A stretch of 64,000 bases of DNA from Burkholderia sp. 9120 (GCF_000745015.1 NZ_JQNA01000002.1:3968001-4032000); one strand, 5' to 3'; positions 36,156 through 45,163 are shown, numbered from the stretch's first letter. Made by a program: numbers and translations. The notes: a model not told the origin generated them from the letters alone.

Positions 36156-36372
36156 CCGGATGGATGACTGCTGTGTCACTAGCGTCGAATGCGCGAGGAC
36201 ACGGATTCCAGATGAGCCACTACCGTGGCTGCGCGGGGGACCCGCTTAAGAATTAGCGGTGTGAGCGGCTTTCTCTTGCCTACTTCTCTTTGCCGCGGCA
36301 AAGAGAAGTAGGTGCCCCCCGCACAGGGGGATCGCTAATAGACCACTAAGAAAGCAAGGAAAGGCCAACACC
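36156..36372 (-). repeat. Right arm of the inverted repeat pair (intact copy)
   Basis: Reverse-complement partner of the left arm, here uninterrupted. The outer part, from 36372 inward to about 36250, is highly similar to the left arm; the inner part to about 36156 is more diverged. The self-complementary core CTTTGCCGCGGCAAAG, flanked by CTACTTCT / AGAAGTAG, forms a long hairpin within each arm. Such units look like a dispersed non-autonomous repeat family. The copy number in the genome cannot be judged from this window. Confidence 0.78.
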
Positions 36373-36487
36373 GCAAGCACCGAGGCAAGCAAGCGCAGTG
36401 AAGTACAACAACAGAAAAAACAAACCAAACACCCGCGCCGCAGGCAAAAAAACCCCCGCGGCCACGAGCGAAAAAACCCGCAAAAAA

Positions 36488-37540
36488 TTACTTCCGCAAG
36501 GAATCCAGATCAATCACAAACCGATACTTGACATCACTCTTCAGCATCCGCTCATAAGCCTCATTAATCCCCTGCATAGCAATTACTTCGACATCGGAAG
36601 TAATCCCATGCTCACCGCAGAAGTCCAACATTTCCTGCGTCTCGGCAATCCCACCAATCAACGACCCAGCCAACCGGCGACGCTTGAAGATCAGATTGAA
36701 CACCTGCGGCGACGGATGATCGTGCTCGGGCGCACCCACCAGCGTCATCGTCCCATCCCGCTTCAGCAGATTCAAAAACGGATTCAGATCGTGCTGCGCC
36801 GCCACCGTATTCAGAATGAAATCGAAGCTGTTGGTATGCGCTTCCATCTCCTGCGCATTCTTCGAAATCACCACCTCATCCGCGCCCAACCGCTTCGCAT
36901 CTTCAATCTTCGACGGCGACGTCGTGAACAGCACCACATGCGCACCCATCGCATGCGCCAGCTTCACACCCATATGGCCCAGTCCGCCGAGGCCGACAAT
37001 CCCGACCTTCTTGCCAGGACCAGCGCCCCAGGTACGCAACGGCGAGTACGTGGTAATGCCCGCGCACAGCAACGGCGCCACACCCGCCGGGTCGAGATTC
37101 TCCGGTACCCGCAGCGTGAATTCTTCGTCGACCACGAGTTGCGTCGAATAACCGCCGTAAGTGATCTGGCCATCCACACGGTCGACACCGTTATACGTGC
37201 CCACCCAGCCGTTCTCGCAATACTGCTCGAGATCTTCCTCGCAACTCGCACACGTGCGGCACGAATCGACCAGGCAACCCACGCCAACCAGATCGCCGAC
37301 CTTGTACTTCGTGACGTCCGGACCCACCGCGCTGACGCGGCCGACAATCTCATGTCCGGGTACCACCGGGAAAACCGTGTTCTTCCATTCGTTGCGCGCC
37401 TGATGCAAGTCGGAATGGCACACGCCGCAAAACAGGACTTCCATCTGCACGTCATGGGCGCGCAGTTCGCGGCGCTGGATTTCGAACGGAGCGAGCGGCG
37501 CGGTAGCGTCGGTCGCTGCATAGGCGTAAGTCGTGCTCAT
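36488..37540 (-). CDS. NAD(P)-dependent zinc alcohol dehydrogenase (YahK/cinnamyl-alcohol type)
   Basis: A 350-residue medium-chain dehydrogenase/reductase. The catalytic zinc site is indicated by FCGVCHSDLHQARNEW and VPGHEIVGRV. The structural zinc has four Cys in CLVDSCRTCASCEEDLEQYC, and the Rossmann motif is VGIVGLGGLGHMGVKLA. It matches the YahK/AdhA subgroup of broad aldehyde reductases, usually NADPH-dependent. The start at 37540 (MSTTYAYAAT) fits the family; an upstream ATG at 37570 adds ten unlikely residues. It is divergent from an AraC-type regulator, a common pairing that suggests aldehyde-responsive control. Confidence 0.93.
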   Translation of the reverse strand: MSTTYAYAATDATAPLAPFEIQRRELRAHDVQMEVLFCGVCHSDLHQARNEWKNTVFPVVPGHEIVGRVSAVGPDVTKYKVGDLVGVGCLVDSCRTCASCEEDLEQYCENGWVGTYNGVDRVDGQITYGGYSTQLVVDEEFTLRVPENLDPAGVAPLLCAGITTYSPLRTWGAGPGKKVGIVGLGGLGHMGVKLAHAMGAHVVLFTTSPSKIEDAKRLGADEVVISKNAQEMEAHTNSFDFILNTVAAQHDLNPFLNLLKRDGTMTLVGAPEHDHPSPQVFNLIFKRRRLAGSLIGGIAETQEMLDFCGEHGITSDVEVIAMQGINEAYERMLKSDVKYRFVIDLDSLRK

Positions 37541-37859
37541 GGGTAGCTCCAGCAAAGAGGGTGATGTCACAAGGCGATGCCCTCAGGCGACGCGTGGAGT
37601 CGCCACAGACAGCCTTGTCTTGAGCCGGGATCACAGCGCCAGCGGTGGTCGACGAATTCGCCGAAGCAGTGAATTGACAACCGAGCCCAACGTGGTGCGG
37701 AAAAACTCGATCCGGCAGGGTTCCCATCTTAGGAGCCGACCCTGAACCGGGGAATACCTGAATGTCTTGAAGATTTGCCTAAAACTCCTGGCGGAGAGCG
37801 CAGTAGGTCGTTTAGTGCTAAATTTCAAGCATTATTCTCTTGAACGTCACTATACCGTC
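37541..37859. other. Divergent promoter region (alcohol dehydrogenase / AraC regulator)
   Basis: 319 bp between divergent starts. A TTGACA hexamer occurs near 37675 but without a convincing -10 at the right distance. The part nearest the AraC gene is AT-rich. I saw no clear AraC half-site pair, hairpin or ORF. Confidence 0.45.
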
Positions 37860-38852
37860 ATGTCAAGTTCCGCTTCTGGTCCCGCTTCTGATCTCGCTTC
37901 TGATCCCGTCGCCAGCATGCTCGCGGCCCCGCGCATGGTCGAACTGTTCGACCTGCTGGCGCCGACTCCAGGCTTTACGCGCTCCACGCTGGAAGGCGTC
38001 AATCTGATGCGCGCCAATAGTCCGATGCCGCGCATGCCGGTCATGTATGAGCCGAGCATCGTGATTGTTTGTCAGGGCAGAAAACGCGGTTATCTCGGCG
38101 ACCAGGTGTTCCAGTACGACGCGCAACAGTATCTGGTGCTGTCGGTGCCGCTGCCGTTCGAGTGCGAAACCGAGGCGAGTCCGGAGACACCGTTCCTCGC
38201 GATCTCGGTCCGCGTCGATCTGACCATGGTGGCCGAGTTGCTGATGGCGTTGAACGAAACGCAAGGCGCGGCGCAGAACGAACCGCTCGGCGTCTATTCG
38301 ACGTCGCTCGACCCGGCTTTGTCGAATGCGGTGCAACGCTTGATGGAAGCGCTGGCGTCGCCGCTCGACGCGCGCATTCTCGCGCCCGGTGTGGTCCGCG
38401 AAATCTGCTATCGGGTGTTGACCGGCGAGCAGGGCGATGCGATCCGCGCGGCGCTGACGCATCAGAATCATTTCGGGCGCATTGCCAAGGCGCTGCGGCG
38501 AATTCATGCCGACTACTACGGCGAGCTCGACGTGGATACGCTGGCCGCCGAAGCCGGCATGAGCCTCGCGGTGTTCCACGCGCAATTCAAAGCGGTCACC
38601 GCCACCTCGCCGATGCAATACGTGAAGACCACGCGTTTGCATCACGCGCGCTTGCTGATGGTGCAGGACGGGTTGAGCGCGGGCGCGGCCGCGGCGCGCG
38701 TCGGTTATGAAAGCGCGTCGCAATTCAGCCGCGAGTTCAAGCGGCTGTTCGGCCTGAGTCCGGTCGATGAGGTCAAACGCATGCGCACCGTCTACGATCC
38801 GCCCACGCCGCGTGTGGTGAAGCCGGTGGCACGTTACGTGACCGCCGTTTAG
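37860..38852 (+). CDS. AraC-family regulator with AraC_N (cupin-like) domain
   Basis: A 330-residue protein if read from ATG 37860 (MSSSASGPAS); the frame is open further upstream. The N-terminal AraC_N-type domain contains MPVMYEPSIVIVCQGRKRGY, then LGDQVFQYDAQQYLVLSVPLPF. The C-terminal pair of helix-turn-helices contains VDTLAAEAGMSLAVFHAQFK, then RVGYESASQFSREFKRLFG. Members of this subgroup typically activate an adjacent dehydrogenase or reductase gene, so the divergent alcohol dehydrogenase is the likely target. Confidence 0.9.
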   Translation: MSSSASGPASDLASDPVASMLAAPRMVELFDLLAPTPGFTRSTLEGVNLMRANSPMPRMPVMYEPSIVIVCQGRKRGYLGDQVFQYDAQQYLVLSVPLPFECETEASPETPFLAISVRVDLTMVAELLMALNETQGAAQNEPLGVYSTSLDPALSNAVQRLMEALASPLDARILAPGVVREICYRVLTGEQGDAIRAALTHQNHFGRIAKALRRIHADYYGELDVDTLAAEAGMSLAVFHAQFKAVTATSPMQYVKTTRLHHARLLMVQDGLSAGAAAARVGYESASQFSREFKRLFGLSPVDEVKRMRTVYDPPTPRVVKPVARYVTAV

Positions 38853-38897
38853 GCGCGTTCGTGATTTGATGGTTGCGGTTGCAACGGCTACAAACTG

Positions 38898-39671
38898 CTA
38901 CAAGCCGCTGAACCAGTTGTACCCCTGGTCTTCCCAATAGCCGCCAGGGTTCGTGTTGGTCACGAAGATCGCCGCGATGTGCTTCGGGTTCTTGAAGCCG
39001 AGTTTGGTCGGCACCCGCAGTTTCAGCGGGTAACCGTATTTCGCAGGCAACGGGGCATCGCGGAAGTCGAGCGTGAGTTGCGTTTGCGGATGCAGGGCCG
39101 TCGCCATATCTAGGCTCGAATAGTAACGGTCCGCACACTTGAAGCCGACATAGCGCGCGCTCAGATCGGCGCCGATGCGCTCCAGAAAAGTACGGAACGG
39201 CACGCCGCGCCATTGGCCGATCGCGCTCCATCCTTCAATGCAGATGTGGCGCGTGATCTGCGAAGCCTGCGGCAACGCGCGCAACTGATCGAGATTCCAG
39301 CTGCGCTTGTCCGTGACCAGGCCCGACACTTCGAGCTGATAGGTCGAGCCGTCCACATCCGGCGCATCGAACTCGGGATAGAACGCGTTGAACGGAAACG
39401 GGTCGGTGATTTCGTGCGCCGAATAGGTCGGCGCGAGCTTGTTGCGGTCGAACAGCCAGCCTTGCACGCGATCGTTCCAGCGCGACATGGCCCACAGCAC
39501 CTTGTCGACCGAATCGCCGTCCTGCATGTTGCAGCCGGACAGCATGGCGAGTGCGCCGATCGACAGCGACGAGCGCAGAAACAGGCGCCGCTGCAAACGT
39601 TCGATTTGCGGCTGATGATCGCTGAGGACGATCGGCGAGCGGCGCGCCTCGTCGGGACGGGATGCGCTCAT
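38898..39671 (-). CDS. MsrP/YedY-like molybdopterin oxidoreductase, Tat lipoprotein (copy 1)
   Basis: A 257-residue single-domain protein of the sulfite-oxidase/MsrP fold. The N-terminus combines twin arginine (RRLFLRSS, residues 28-35) with a lipobox LSGC (Cys47), so it is probably a Tat-exported lipoprotein. The Mo-ligand Cys is in RHICIEGWSAIGQW (Cys144), and the family ending KHIAAIFVTNTNPGGYWEDQ is present. E. coli MsrP repairs oxidised methionine in periplasmic proteins using electrons from the b-type cytochrome MsrQ. Here the partner is the cytochrome b gene ending 2 bp upstream (39674-40300). The substrate is unknown. A paralogue with the same layout is at 60306-61097. Confidence 0.88.
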   Translation of the reverse strand: MSASRPDEARRSPIVLSDHQPQIERLQRRLFLRSSLSIGALAMLSGCNMQDGDSVDKVLWAMSRWNDRVQGWLFDRNKLAPTYSAHEITDPFPFNAFYPEFDAPDVDGSTYQLEVSGLVTDKRSWNLDQLRALPQASQITRHICIEGWSAIGQWRGVPFRTFLERIGADLSARYVGFKCADRYYSSLDMATALHPQTQLTLDFRDAPLPAKYGYPLKLRVPTKLGFKNPKHIAAIFVTNTNPGGYWEDQGYNWFSGL

Positions 39672-39673
39672 GC

Positions 39674-40300
39674 CTAGGTTCCTTCGTGAGCAGAGGGTTT
39701 GGCGTGGCCGGTGAGCATGGGCAGCAAGGTGCGCGGCACCAGCAGCACGAGCGCCAGATGCACGACGACAAATCCGACCACGCCCGCCATGGCGACGAAA
39801 TGCACGCGCCGCGCGAAATCGAAACCGCCGAATAGCGCGGTCAACCATGAGAACTGCACCGGCTTCCAGATCGACAGTCCCGACGCCACCAGCAGCACGC
39901 CGAGCGACAGCACCAGCAGATAGAGCGCACGCTGCACCGCGTTGTAGCGGCCGGTGTCGTGCGGCAGTTTGAAGCGCAGCGCCAATGCCGCGTCATGCAC
40001 CACGTCGCGCGGATAAACCGGCAACAGCTTGCGGCGGAAATGCCCGCGTCCAATCCCATACGCCAGATACAGCAGCCCGTTCGTGCACAGCAGCCACATG
40101 GCCGCGAAATGCCACGCAATCGAACCGCCAAGCCAGCCGCCGACCGTCGCCCACGCGGGAAACCGGAACGGGAAAAACGGCGACGCGTTGTAGATAGCCC
40201 AGCCGCTCATCACCATACAGACCATCGCAAACGCGTTGATCCAATGGGTGACGCGGACGACGAGCGGGTGAACGAGTTGACGCTGGCGTGTTTCGGGCAT
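39674..40300 (-). CDS. Cytochrome b561-type membrane protein (copy 1), electron donor to the MsrP-like protein
   Basis: A 208-residue integral membrane protein with four or five TM helices and conserved His: VRVTHWINAFAMVCMVMSGW, SIAWHFAAMWLL, and RRVHFVAMAGVVGFVVVHLA. This is the Ni/Fe-hydrogenase-type cytochrome b (b561) pattern and not the MsrQ family. It likely passes quinol electrons across the inner membrane to the molybdopterin lipoprotein encoded 2 bp downstream; the same 2-bp spacing is seen in the second copy at 61100. It lies 102 bp after the DUF5666-like gene. Confidence 0.87.
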   Translation of the reverse strand: MPETRQRQLVHPLVVRVTHWINAFAMVCMVMSGWAIYNASPFFPFRFPAWATVGGWLGGSIAWHFAAMWLLCTNGLLYLAYGIGRGHFRRKLLPVYPRDVVHDAALALRFKLPHDTGRYNAVQRALYLLVLSLGVLLVASGLSIWKPVQFSWLTALFGGFDFARRVHFVAMAGVVGFVVVHLALVLLVPRTLLPMLTGHAKPSAHEGT

Positions 40301-40402
40301 GGCGCGGCAATGACGGCGATGACGGGGCGAACGGGAAACGGAAAGCCGCGTCGTGACAGGACGCGGCCGCTCAAGCAGTTGAAGCGATACGGTCGCGCCG
40401 TA

Positions 40403-41035
40403 TTACATCGGCGGCGTGACGCCGTTGACGCCCGCGGAGATGAAGTTGGCGGCCATCGAACCGTCCGCTTCCTTGTGGGCGAACAGCACGACCTTCGCGC
40501 CCGGCACCAGCAGCGAACGGTCGCCCGGTTGCAGGTTGACGATCGGCACGTCCGGCGGAATCACGATTTTCTTTTCACCGTCCTTGTACTTCACGGTGAT
40601 CGTGCGGCCGTTGCTGACCACGAGCGAGCCGACGGTGCCGTTGGTCATCGAGCTGTTGCCGCCCAGATCCCACGGGCGGTGGCCTTCGCCGCTACCGCGC
40701 ATGCTGGCCGGAAACACGTGGACTTCGAGCGCCTTCAGCGTGCCGTCGGCCTGCGGAATCGCGGCGGTGCCGACATAGCTGTCCGGCTTGATGTCGTTCA
40801 CGTTGGCGAGCGTGACGCCGCGAATCGGCGTGTCTTTGGCGAGCTTCACGTCGACGTCCTTGCCGTCGCGCGTGTGGACCTTGAGCAGGTCGCCCGACAG
40901 CGACGTGACGGTGCCGCGCACGCCGGTGGGCGCGGCGCTCTGGGCTTGCGCGGCGGGTCCGGCGGCGAGCAGCGCGGCGGCGACGAACGCCGGGGCGACG
41001 AGCACGCGCAGTGCCTTCGCGGAAACGATCTTCAT
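40403..41035 (-). CDS. Exported DUF5666-like protein (copy 1)
   Basis: A 210-residue protein with a signal peptide (FVAAALLAAGPAAQAQ) and an all-beta body. GVRGTVTSLSGDLLKVHTRD begins an OB-like module and KPDSYVGTAAIPQADG follows; a second module includes FPASMRGSGEGHRPWDLGGN and ends GVNGVTPPM. The pattern fits DUF5666, whose function is not known. It is the first gene of a leftward unit with the cytochrome b and MsrP-like genes and is divergent from a two-component system. The paralogue at 59576-60190 shares the GxGEGHxxWDLGxNxSMTN block. It could be a periplasmic partner or substrate of the oxidoreductase; that is inference. Confidence 0.75.
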   Translation of the reverse strand: MKIVSAKALRVLVAPAFVAAALLAAGPAAQAQSAAPTGVRGTVTSLSGDLLKVHTRDGKDVDVKLAKDTPIRGVTLANVNDIKPDSYVGTAAIPQADGTLKALEVHVFPASMRGSGEGHRPWDLGGNSSMTNGTVGSLVVSNGRTITVKYKDGEKKIVIPPDVPIVNLQPGDRSLLVPGAKVVLFAHKEADGSMAANFISAGVNGVTPPM

Positions 41036-41130
41036 GGAACGACTCCAGGTGGGTGAGCAAGGGAAGCCGCGACAGGCGCGGCGATGGGGGCAGATTAGGC
41101 GCGCGATCGGCTCAGCCGGGTGACCGGCGG

Positions 41131-41146
41131 ATGACAAAAACGTCAT
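41131..41146. promoter_or_regulatory. CusR/HprR/CopR-type response-regulator box
   Basis: ATGAC (41131-41135), a 6-base spacer AAAAAC and GTCAT (41142-41146) match the known layout ATGACAANNTTGTCAT of E. coli CusR-type boxes in arm sequence and spacing, with two changed bases in the spacer. It lies in the 187-bp region between the DUF5666-like gene and the response regulator gene, 76 bp before the latter, where it could serve both directions. Confidence 0.6.
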
Positions 41147-41222
41147 GAACGGGGTGGCCCGCGCCACGTAGAATGGTCGTTACCTATCTATCTGTCCGGC
41201 GTTTCCAGCGCGCGTCAGCCCT

Positions 41223-41894
41223 ATGAGCATTCTCGTCATTGAAGACGATCCGAAAACCGGCGACTACCTGAAGAAGGGTTTGCGCGAGAGCGGCTATGCG
41301 GTCGATCTCGCCCGCACCGGCACGGACGGTCTGCACATGGCCCTCGAACAGACGTATGAACTGGTGGTGCTGGACGTGATGCTGCCCGGCATCGACGGTT
41401 GGGAAATCATGCGCGCGCTGCGGGCGCGACGCGATCTGCCGGTCATTTTCCTGACCGCGCGCGACCACGTCAGCGATCGCATTCGCGGTCTCGAACTCGG
41501 CGCGGACGACTATCTGGTCAAGCCGTTTTCGTTCACCGAACTCGTACTGCGCATTCGCACGCTGCTGCGGCGCGGCGTGATCCGCGAAAGCGACGTGTTC
41601 GAGATCGCCGACCTCAAGCTCGACGTGCTGCGTCGCAAGGTGACGCGCGAAGGCGTGGAGATTGCGCTGACCAATAAGGAATTCATGCTGTTGCACCTGC
41701 TGGTGCGACGTCAGGGCGAAGCGCTGTCGCGCACGCAGATCGCCTCTGAAGTGTGGGATATGAATTTCGACAGCGATACGAATGTGGTGGACGTCGCCGT
41801 CAAACGGCTGCGCGCCAAGGTCGATCATCCGTTCGAGAAGAAGCTGATCCACACGGTGCGCAGCATCGGCTACACGTTCGGCGACGGCTCATGA
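41223..41894 (+). CDS. OmpR-family response regulator (IrlR/CusR/HprR-like)
   Basis: A 223-residue regulator: receiver domain with [20 protein letters not shown], acceptor Asp in [10 protein letters not shown], Thr in FLTAR and Lys in [13 protein letters not shown]-terminal winged helix contains VALTNKEF-like [20 protein letters not shown] and [20 protein letters not shown]. The close pattern is that of the heavy-metal subgroup (CusR, CopR, IrlR, and HprR/YedW). Its stop overlaps the kinase start by 4 bp. In E. coli, HprSR (YedVW) sits beside and controls msrPQ in response to oxidants; here the same type of pair sits beside an MsrP-like cassette. Target control is inference. Confidence 0.92.
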   Translation: MSILVIEDDPKTGDYLKKGLRESGYAVDLARTGTDGLHMALEQTYELVVLDVMLPGIDGWEIMRALRARRDLPVIFLTARDHVSDRIRGLELGADDYLVKPFSFTELVLRIRTLLRRGVIRESDVFEIADLKLDVLRRKVTREGVEIALTNKEFMLLHLLVRRQGEALSRTQIASEVWDMNFDSDTNVVDVAVKRLRAKVDHPFEKKLIHTVRSIGYTFGDGS

Positions 41895-43291
41895 GCTGGT
41901 GGGCCGAGCGGTCACTGACGGCGCGCACCACGGTGCTGTTCGCGTCGATTGCCTGCGTGGTGATCGGCACGCTCGGCGCGTATTTCTATCACTCCGCCGA
42001 AGTATCGCTGGAGCGCCGCGCCGACGTCGTGCTGACCGGCCGTGTCGAGCACTTCAGCCGTATCGTTCAGGATATGTATTCCGTCAGCGAATTGAAGGAG
42101 CGCCCGCTACTGTTCGAAACCATGTTGGGCGGAGAGGCGGACGTGCTGCTGTTTCGCCGGCCCAACGAGACGCCGTTTATCGACGTCAATCCGGCTGGCA
42201 TCGCGGTGCCGCCGTTGCAGGCCGCGCCGTCGGGCCGCCTGCCGACCTTCGCCGAGATTCGCCGCACCGTGCTGGCGGACGGCGTGCCGGTGCATTGGGC
42301 GATCGCGACAGCCAAGGCGCGCGAGGACGGCGCCGAAGTCGAAGTGATTGCCGCGCATCCGATGACCCAGGAAGTGCGCATGCTCGCGGCGTATCGCAAC
42401 CGCATCCTGCTGGCCACGCTGTGCGGCATGCTGGCGTCCACGCTGCTCGCTTACTACGTGTTGCGCCGCGCGTTGCGGCCGGTGCGCGAGATCGCCACGC
42501 GCGCCGCGCAGATCAGTCCGGCGAGCCTCGCGGTGCGGCTCGACAGCGACGCCGCGCCGGTCGAGTTGCGCCAGCTCACGCACGCGTTCAACGCGATGCT
42601 CGACCGTCTCGCGGATGGGTATCAGCGCTTGTCGCAGTTTTCCGCCGATCTGGCGCATGAAATCCGCACGCCGATCGGCGCGCTGATCGGCCAGACCCAG
42701 GTCACACTCGCGAAACCCCGCGAGCCCGACGAGTATCAGCAGGTGCTCGAATCGAATCTGGAAGAGCTGAACCGCCTGAGTCACATTGCCGAGAACATTC
42801 TGTTTCTGGCGCACGCGGATCATGCGGCGCTGTCGGTCGATCGGGAAACGGTCGACCTGCGTGAGGAACTCGTCAGAATCGCCGACTATTTCGAAGGTCT
42901 CGCCGACGAGCGCGGCATGCGCTTCACGATCGAGGCGACCGGATCAGTCTCCGCCGATCCGATGCTGTGCCGGCGCGCGATCAACAATCTGGTCGTGAAT
43001 GCGGTGAGATATGGAGCGCCCAACACGGTGGTGCGCTTGAGCGGCGCAAACGACGAAACGGGCGCGACCGTGGTGGTGGAGAACGACGGTGCACCGATTC
43101 CGGAGGATCAGTTGCACCGGCTGTTCGATCGTTTCTACCGGGCGGATGCGGCGCGCAGCGAGTTCACCGAATCGAGCGGGCTGGGGCTCGCCATCGTCAA
43201 GGCGATCATGCATCTGCATGGCGGCGCCGCACAGGCGGCTTGTCCCGCGCCCGGCGTGGTGCGCTTCGAATTGCGCTTTCCGCGTGCCTGA
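41891..43291 (+). CDS. Heavy-metal-type sensor histidine kinase (IrlS/CusS/HprS-like)
   Basis: A 466-residue membrane kinase. TM1 ([19 protein letters not shown]), a periplasmic sensor of about 145 residues and TM2 ([19 protein letters not shown]) precede a HAMP region. The H-box is [20 protein letters not shown], the N-box [11 protein letters not shown], the F-box LFDRFYRAD and the G-box [21 protein letters not shown] 41891 overlaps the regulator stop (ATGA). The periplasmic domain shows no His/Met cluster typical of copper sensing, which leaves oxidant or redox sensing open. Confidence 0.92.
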   Translation: MSWWAERSLTARTTVLFASIACVVIGTLGAYFYHSAEVSLERRADVVLTGRVEHFSRIVQDMYSVSELKERPLLFETMLGGEADVLLFRRPNETPFIDVNPAGIAVPPLQAAPSGRLPTFAEIRRTVLADGVPVHWAIATAKAREDGAEVEVIAAHPMTQEVRMLAAYRNRILLATLCGMLASTLLAYYVLRRALRPVREIATRAAQISPASLAVRLDSDAAPVELRQLTHAFNAMLDRLADGYQRLSQFSADLAHEIRTPIGALIGQTQVTLAKPREPDEYQQVLESNLEELNRLSHIAENILFLAHADHAALSVDRETVDLREELVRIADYFEGLADERGMRFTIEATGSVSADPMLCRRAINNLVVNAVRYGAPNTVVRLSGANDETGATVVVENDGAPIPEDQLHRLFDRFYRADAARSEFTESSGLGLAIVKAIMHLHGGAAQAACPAPGVVRFELRFPRA

Positions 43292-43440
43292 TCGCGAACG
43301 GGCCAACCATCTAACGACCGCGCGGGCGTATTTCAGCGCATGGCGGGTAACGTCGATACCGGGATGATTGCGCAACTGGCTACCGCTTTCCGCTCTCGAT
43401 ACGATGGTGTGACCCATTTCCCCTATCCGGAGAGAACACC

Positions 43441-43764
43441 ATGAAGCGGTTTCACATAGCCCTTGCGGTCGCCGACCTTGACACTTCGATTGCCGACTAC
43501 AGCCTGCGTCTCGGGCAAGCGCCCACCGCGGTGGTGTCCGGTCAGTACGCCATGTGGCGTACCGATCTGCTCAACTTCTCGATCAACATGACGCCGGAAA
43601 AAGCGGGCCAATTGCGCCACATCGGCTTTGAGGACGACGCGGCCGAGGGCTTCACGAAGAGCGTCGACGTGAACGGCCTCGAATGGGAGCACTTTTCGGC
43701 GCAGGAACAGGATCGGCGTATCGAGAGTACTTATGGCCACGCGGTCCGCGCGGATCGAAGCTGA
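43441..43764 (+). CDS. Glyoxalase/VOC-family protein
   Basis: A 107-residue single-domain protein beginning MKRFHIALAVADLDTSIADY with TDLLNFSINMT and VNGLEWEHFS, the paired beta-alpha-beta-beta-beta arrangement of the vicinal oxygen chelate fold. Candidate metal ligands (His5 and Glu in EWEHF) are present, but the substrate is not predictable. AGAGAACACC precedes the ATG. The gene follows the two-component system by 150 bp on the same strand and converges with luxI. Confidence 0.72.
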   Translation: MKRFHIALAVADLDTSIADYSLRLGQAPTAVVSGQYAMWRTDLLNFSINMTPEKAGQLRHIGFEDDAAEGFTKSVDVNGLEWEHFSAQEQDRRIESTYGHAVRADRS

Positions 43765-43851
43765 GGCAGGCGGCATTGCGTTGGCCATGACCACGCGGTG
43801 ACCGCCCGGACTCAGCACTTCAAGGTCGTTCATCGCGTTGTGTCGAGAGGG

Positions 43852-44430
43852 TCAGGCCGATCGATCGCACAGCAGCGTCAATCCGGCCCGGTCCACGTCG
43901 AGAGAAAATGCCGCCAGGCTATCTCCGCGCGCCGTGTCCACTGGACCCATGGCGCGCAGCACCAGCCCTAGCCGGCGGTAGAGCCGCGTCATTCCGACCG
44001 GGGCGACGCCGATCAGGCGTTGAATTCCTAAGCAGGTCGCGTATTGAAAAACGATCCGCAGCAGTTGACGCATTCGCTCCAGGTCGATCGCCACGTCGGC
44101 ATGTAACGTGGTGAAGCGCGACATTTCCCATATGCGAGCATCGCCGGCCAGCGGTGCGGACAACAGATCGGGAAACACCTCAGCCAGCAGATAAGGCCGC
44201 GTGGTGGGCAGCAGGCGTGTGTAGCCGCAGATCTGCCGGGTCTCGGTGTACCCGATGACATGGGTGGTGTCGTTGCGGTCGAATTCATCCCACTCTTCCC
44301 TGGCCGGGTTTCCGGCGGACGGCAAATCCCATTGCATGTGTTCGACGAATACCGCATGCCGGTATCGGCCAAGCTGCCGTCTGGCGATGGGGCTGAGATT
44401 GTCCATCGTGACGATCGCAATTTCGTCCAT
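43852..44430 (-). CDS. LuxI-family N-acyl-homoserine lactone synthase
   Basis: A 192-residue AHL synthase that makes the quorum signal from S-adenosylmethionine and an acyl donor. The invariant LuxI residues can be placed: Arg, Phe and Trp in RYRHAVFVEHMQWDLP, the acidic residues in EEWDEFDRND, Arg in GYTRLLPTTRPYLL, Phe in VFPDLL, and Glu/Arg in IWEMSRF. The start is ATG 44430 (MDEIAIVTMD). It lies only 10 bp after luxR on the same strand, so the two are probably one transcript. The acyl chain length cannot be read from sequence. Confidence 0.95.
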   Translation of the reverse strand: MDEIAIVTMDNLSPIARRQLGRYRHAVFVEHMQWDLPSAGNPAREEWDEFDRNDTTHVIGYTETRQICGYTRLLPTTRPYLLAEVFPDLLSAPLAGDARIWEMSRFTTLHADVAIDLERMRQLLRIVFQYATCLGIQRLIGVAPVGMTRLYRRLGLVLRAMGPVDTARGDSLAAFSLDVDRAGLTLLCDRSA

Positions 44431-44440
44431 GACCCGCTCT

Positions 44441-45163
44441 CTATAGATAACCGTAGGCGATCGCATACGCGGCGGCCGCGACCTTGGATGACGCGTTGAG
44501 TTTTCTCATACAGTTTTTCAAATGAAAGTTCACGGTATCGGCCGAGATATCCAACGCGTTGGAGATGCTTTTGGCGGATCCGCCGTCGGCGGTCCAGCGA
44601 AGGATTTCAATTTCACGCCGGGTGAGATTGATTTCAGTTGTGTCGTCCCGCTGTCGGTCGGCAATGGTGCTCACACACGTCATCGACAGATGGCTGAGTG
44701 CGGCAAGGTACGGTCGCAGCGCTTGTATCTCGTGGCAACCGAGGGCCGGGTAATCGCGCGCGAGGGAGAACACGCCGCACCGTCCGCGCGCGTCCCAGCA
44801 AGGCTGGGAGATGCCGACTCGCAGTCCCGCGGAGCGGGCTTCGTCCCATAAGGGTTGGGCGTCGCTGAAAAGGTCGTCGTTCCAGACGGTGGGCGTCAGG
44901 TCCCTGACGTCGAGTCTCGCGATCGGATCGATCTCCAGATAGTGCTGATCGAGGTAGCGCGATACCCACGGCGTGGGATAGGAACTCTTGATCACGACGT
45001 TCCTGAAATGAAAGGGCGGGCGATTGTGATAACCGAACGCGCAATACGCAAACCCAAGGTCTTGTGATGCACGCGACAGCACGGTGAGCGCGTGGTCGAT
45101 CTGCTCGCAGTTCTGCAGTTTGAAGAAGAGATCGTTCCACCATCCGGAGGGGTCAGGGCACAT
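44441..45163 (-). CDS. LuxR-family AHL-responsive regulator
   Basis: A 240-residue quorum-sensing regulator. The autoinducer-binding domain keeps the classic residues Trp and Tyr in PTPWVSRYLDQHY, Asp-Pro in EIDPIA, Trp in TVWNDD and Gly in GLRVGISQ. The C-terminal GerE-type helix-turn-helix contains LTRREIEILRWTADGGSAKS, then ISADTVNFHLKNCMRKL. ATG 45163, with GGAG 8 bp upstream, is a better start than TTG 45181. The order luxR-luxI in tandem, with luxR first, means the signal gene depends on the luxR promoter. Confidence 0.95.
   Translation of the reverse strand: MCPDPSGWWNDLFFKLQNCEQIDHALTVLSRASQDLGFAYCAFGYHNRPPFHFRNVVIKSSYPTPWVSRYLDQHYLEIDPIARLDVRDLTPTVWNDDLFSDAQPLWDEARSAGLRVGISQPCWDARGRCGVFSLARDYPALGCHEIQALRPYLAALSHLSMTCVSTIADRQRDDTTEINLTRREIEILRWTADGGSAKSISNALDISADTVNFHLKNCMRKLNASSKVAAAAYAIAYGYL

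Noticed and set aside
36420..36487. A terminator after the alcohol dehydrogenase gene
   Set aside because: T-runs exist on the minus strand, but no stable stem directly precedes them.
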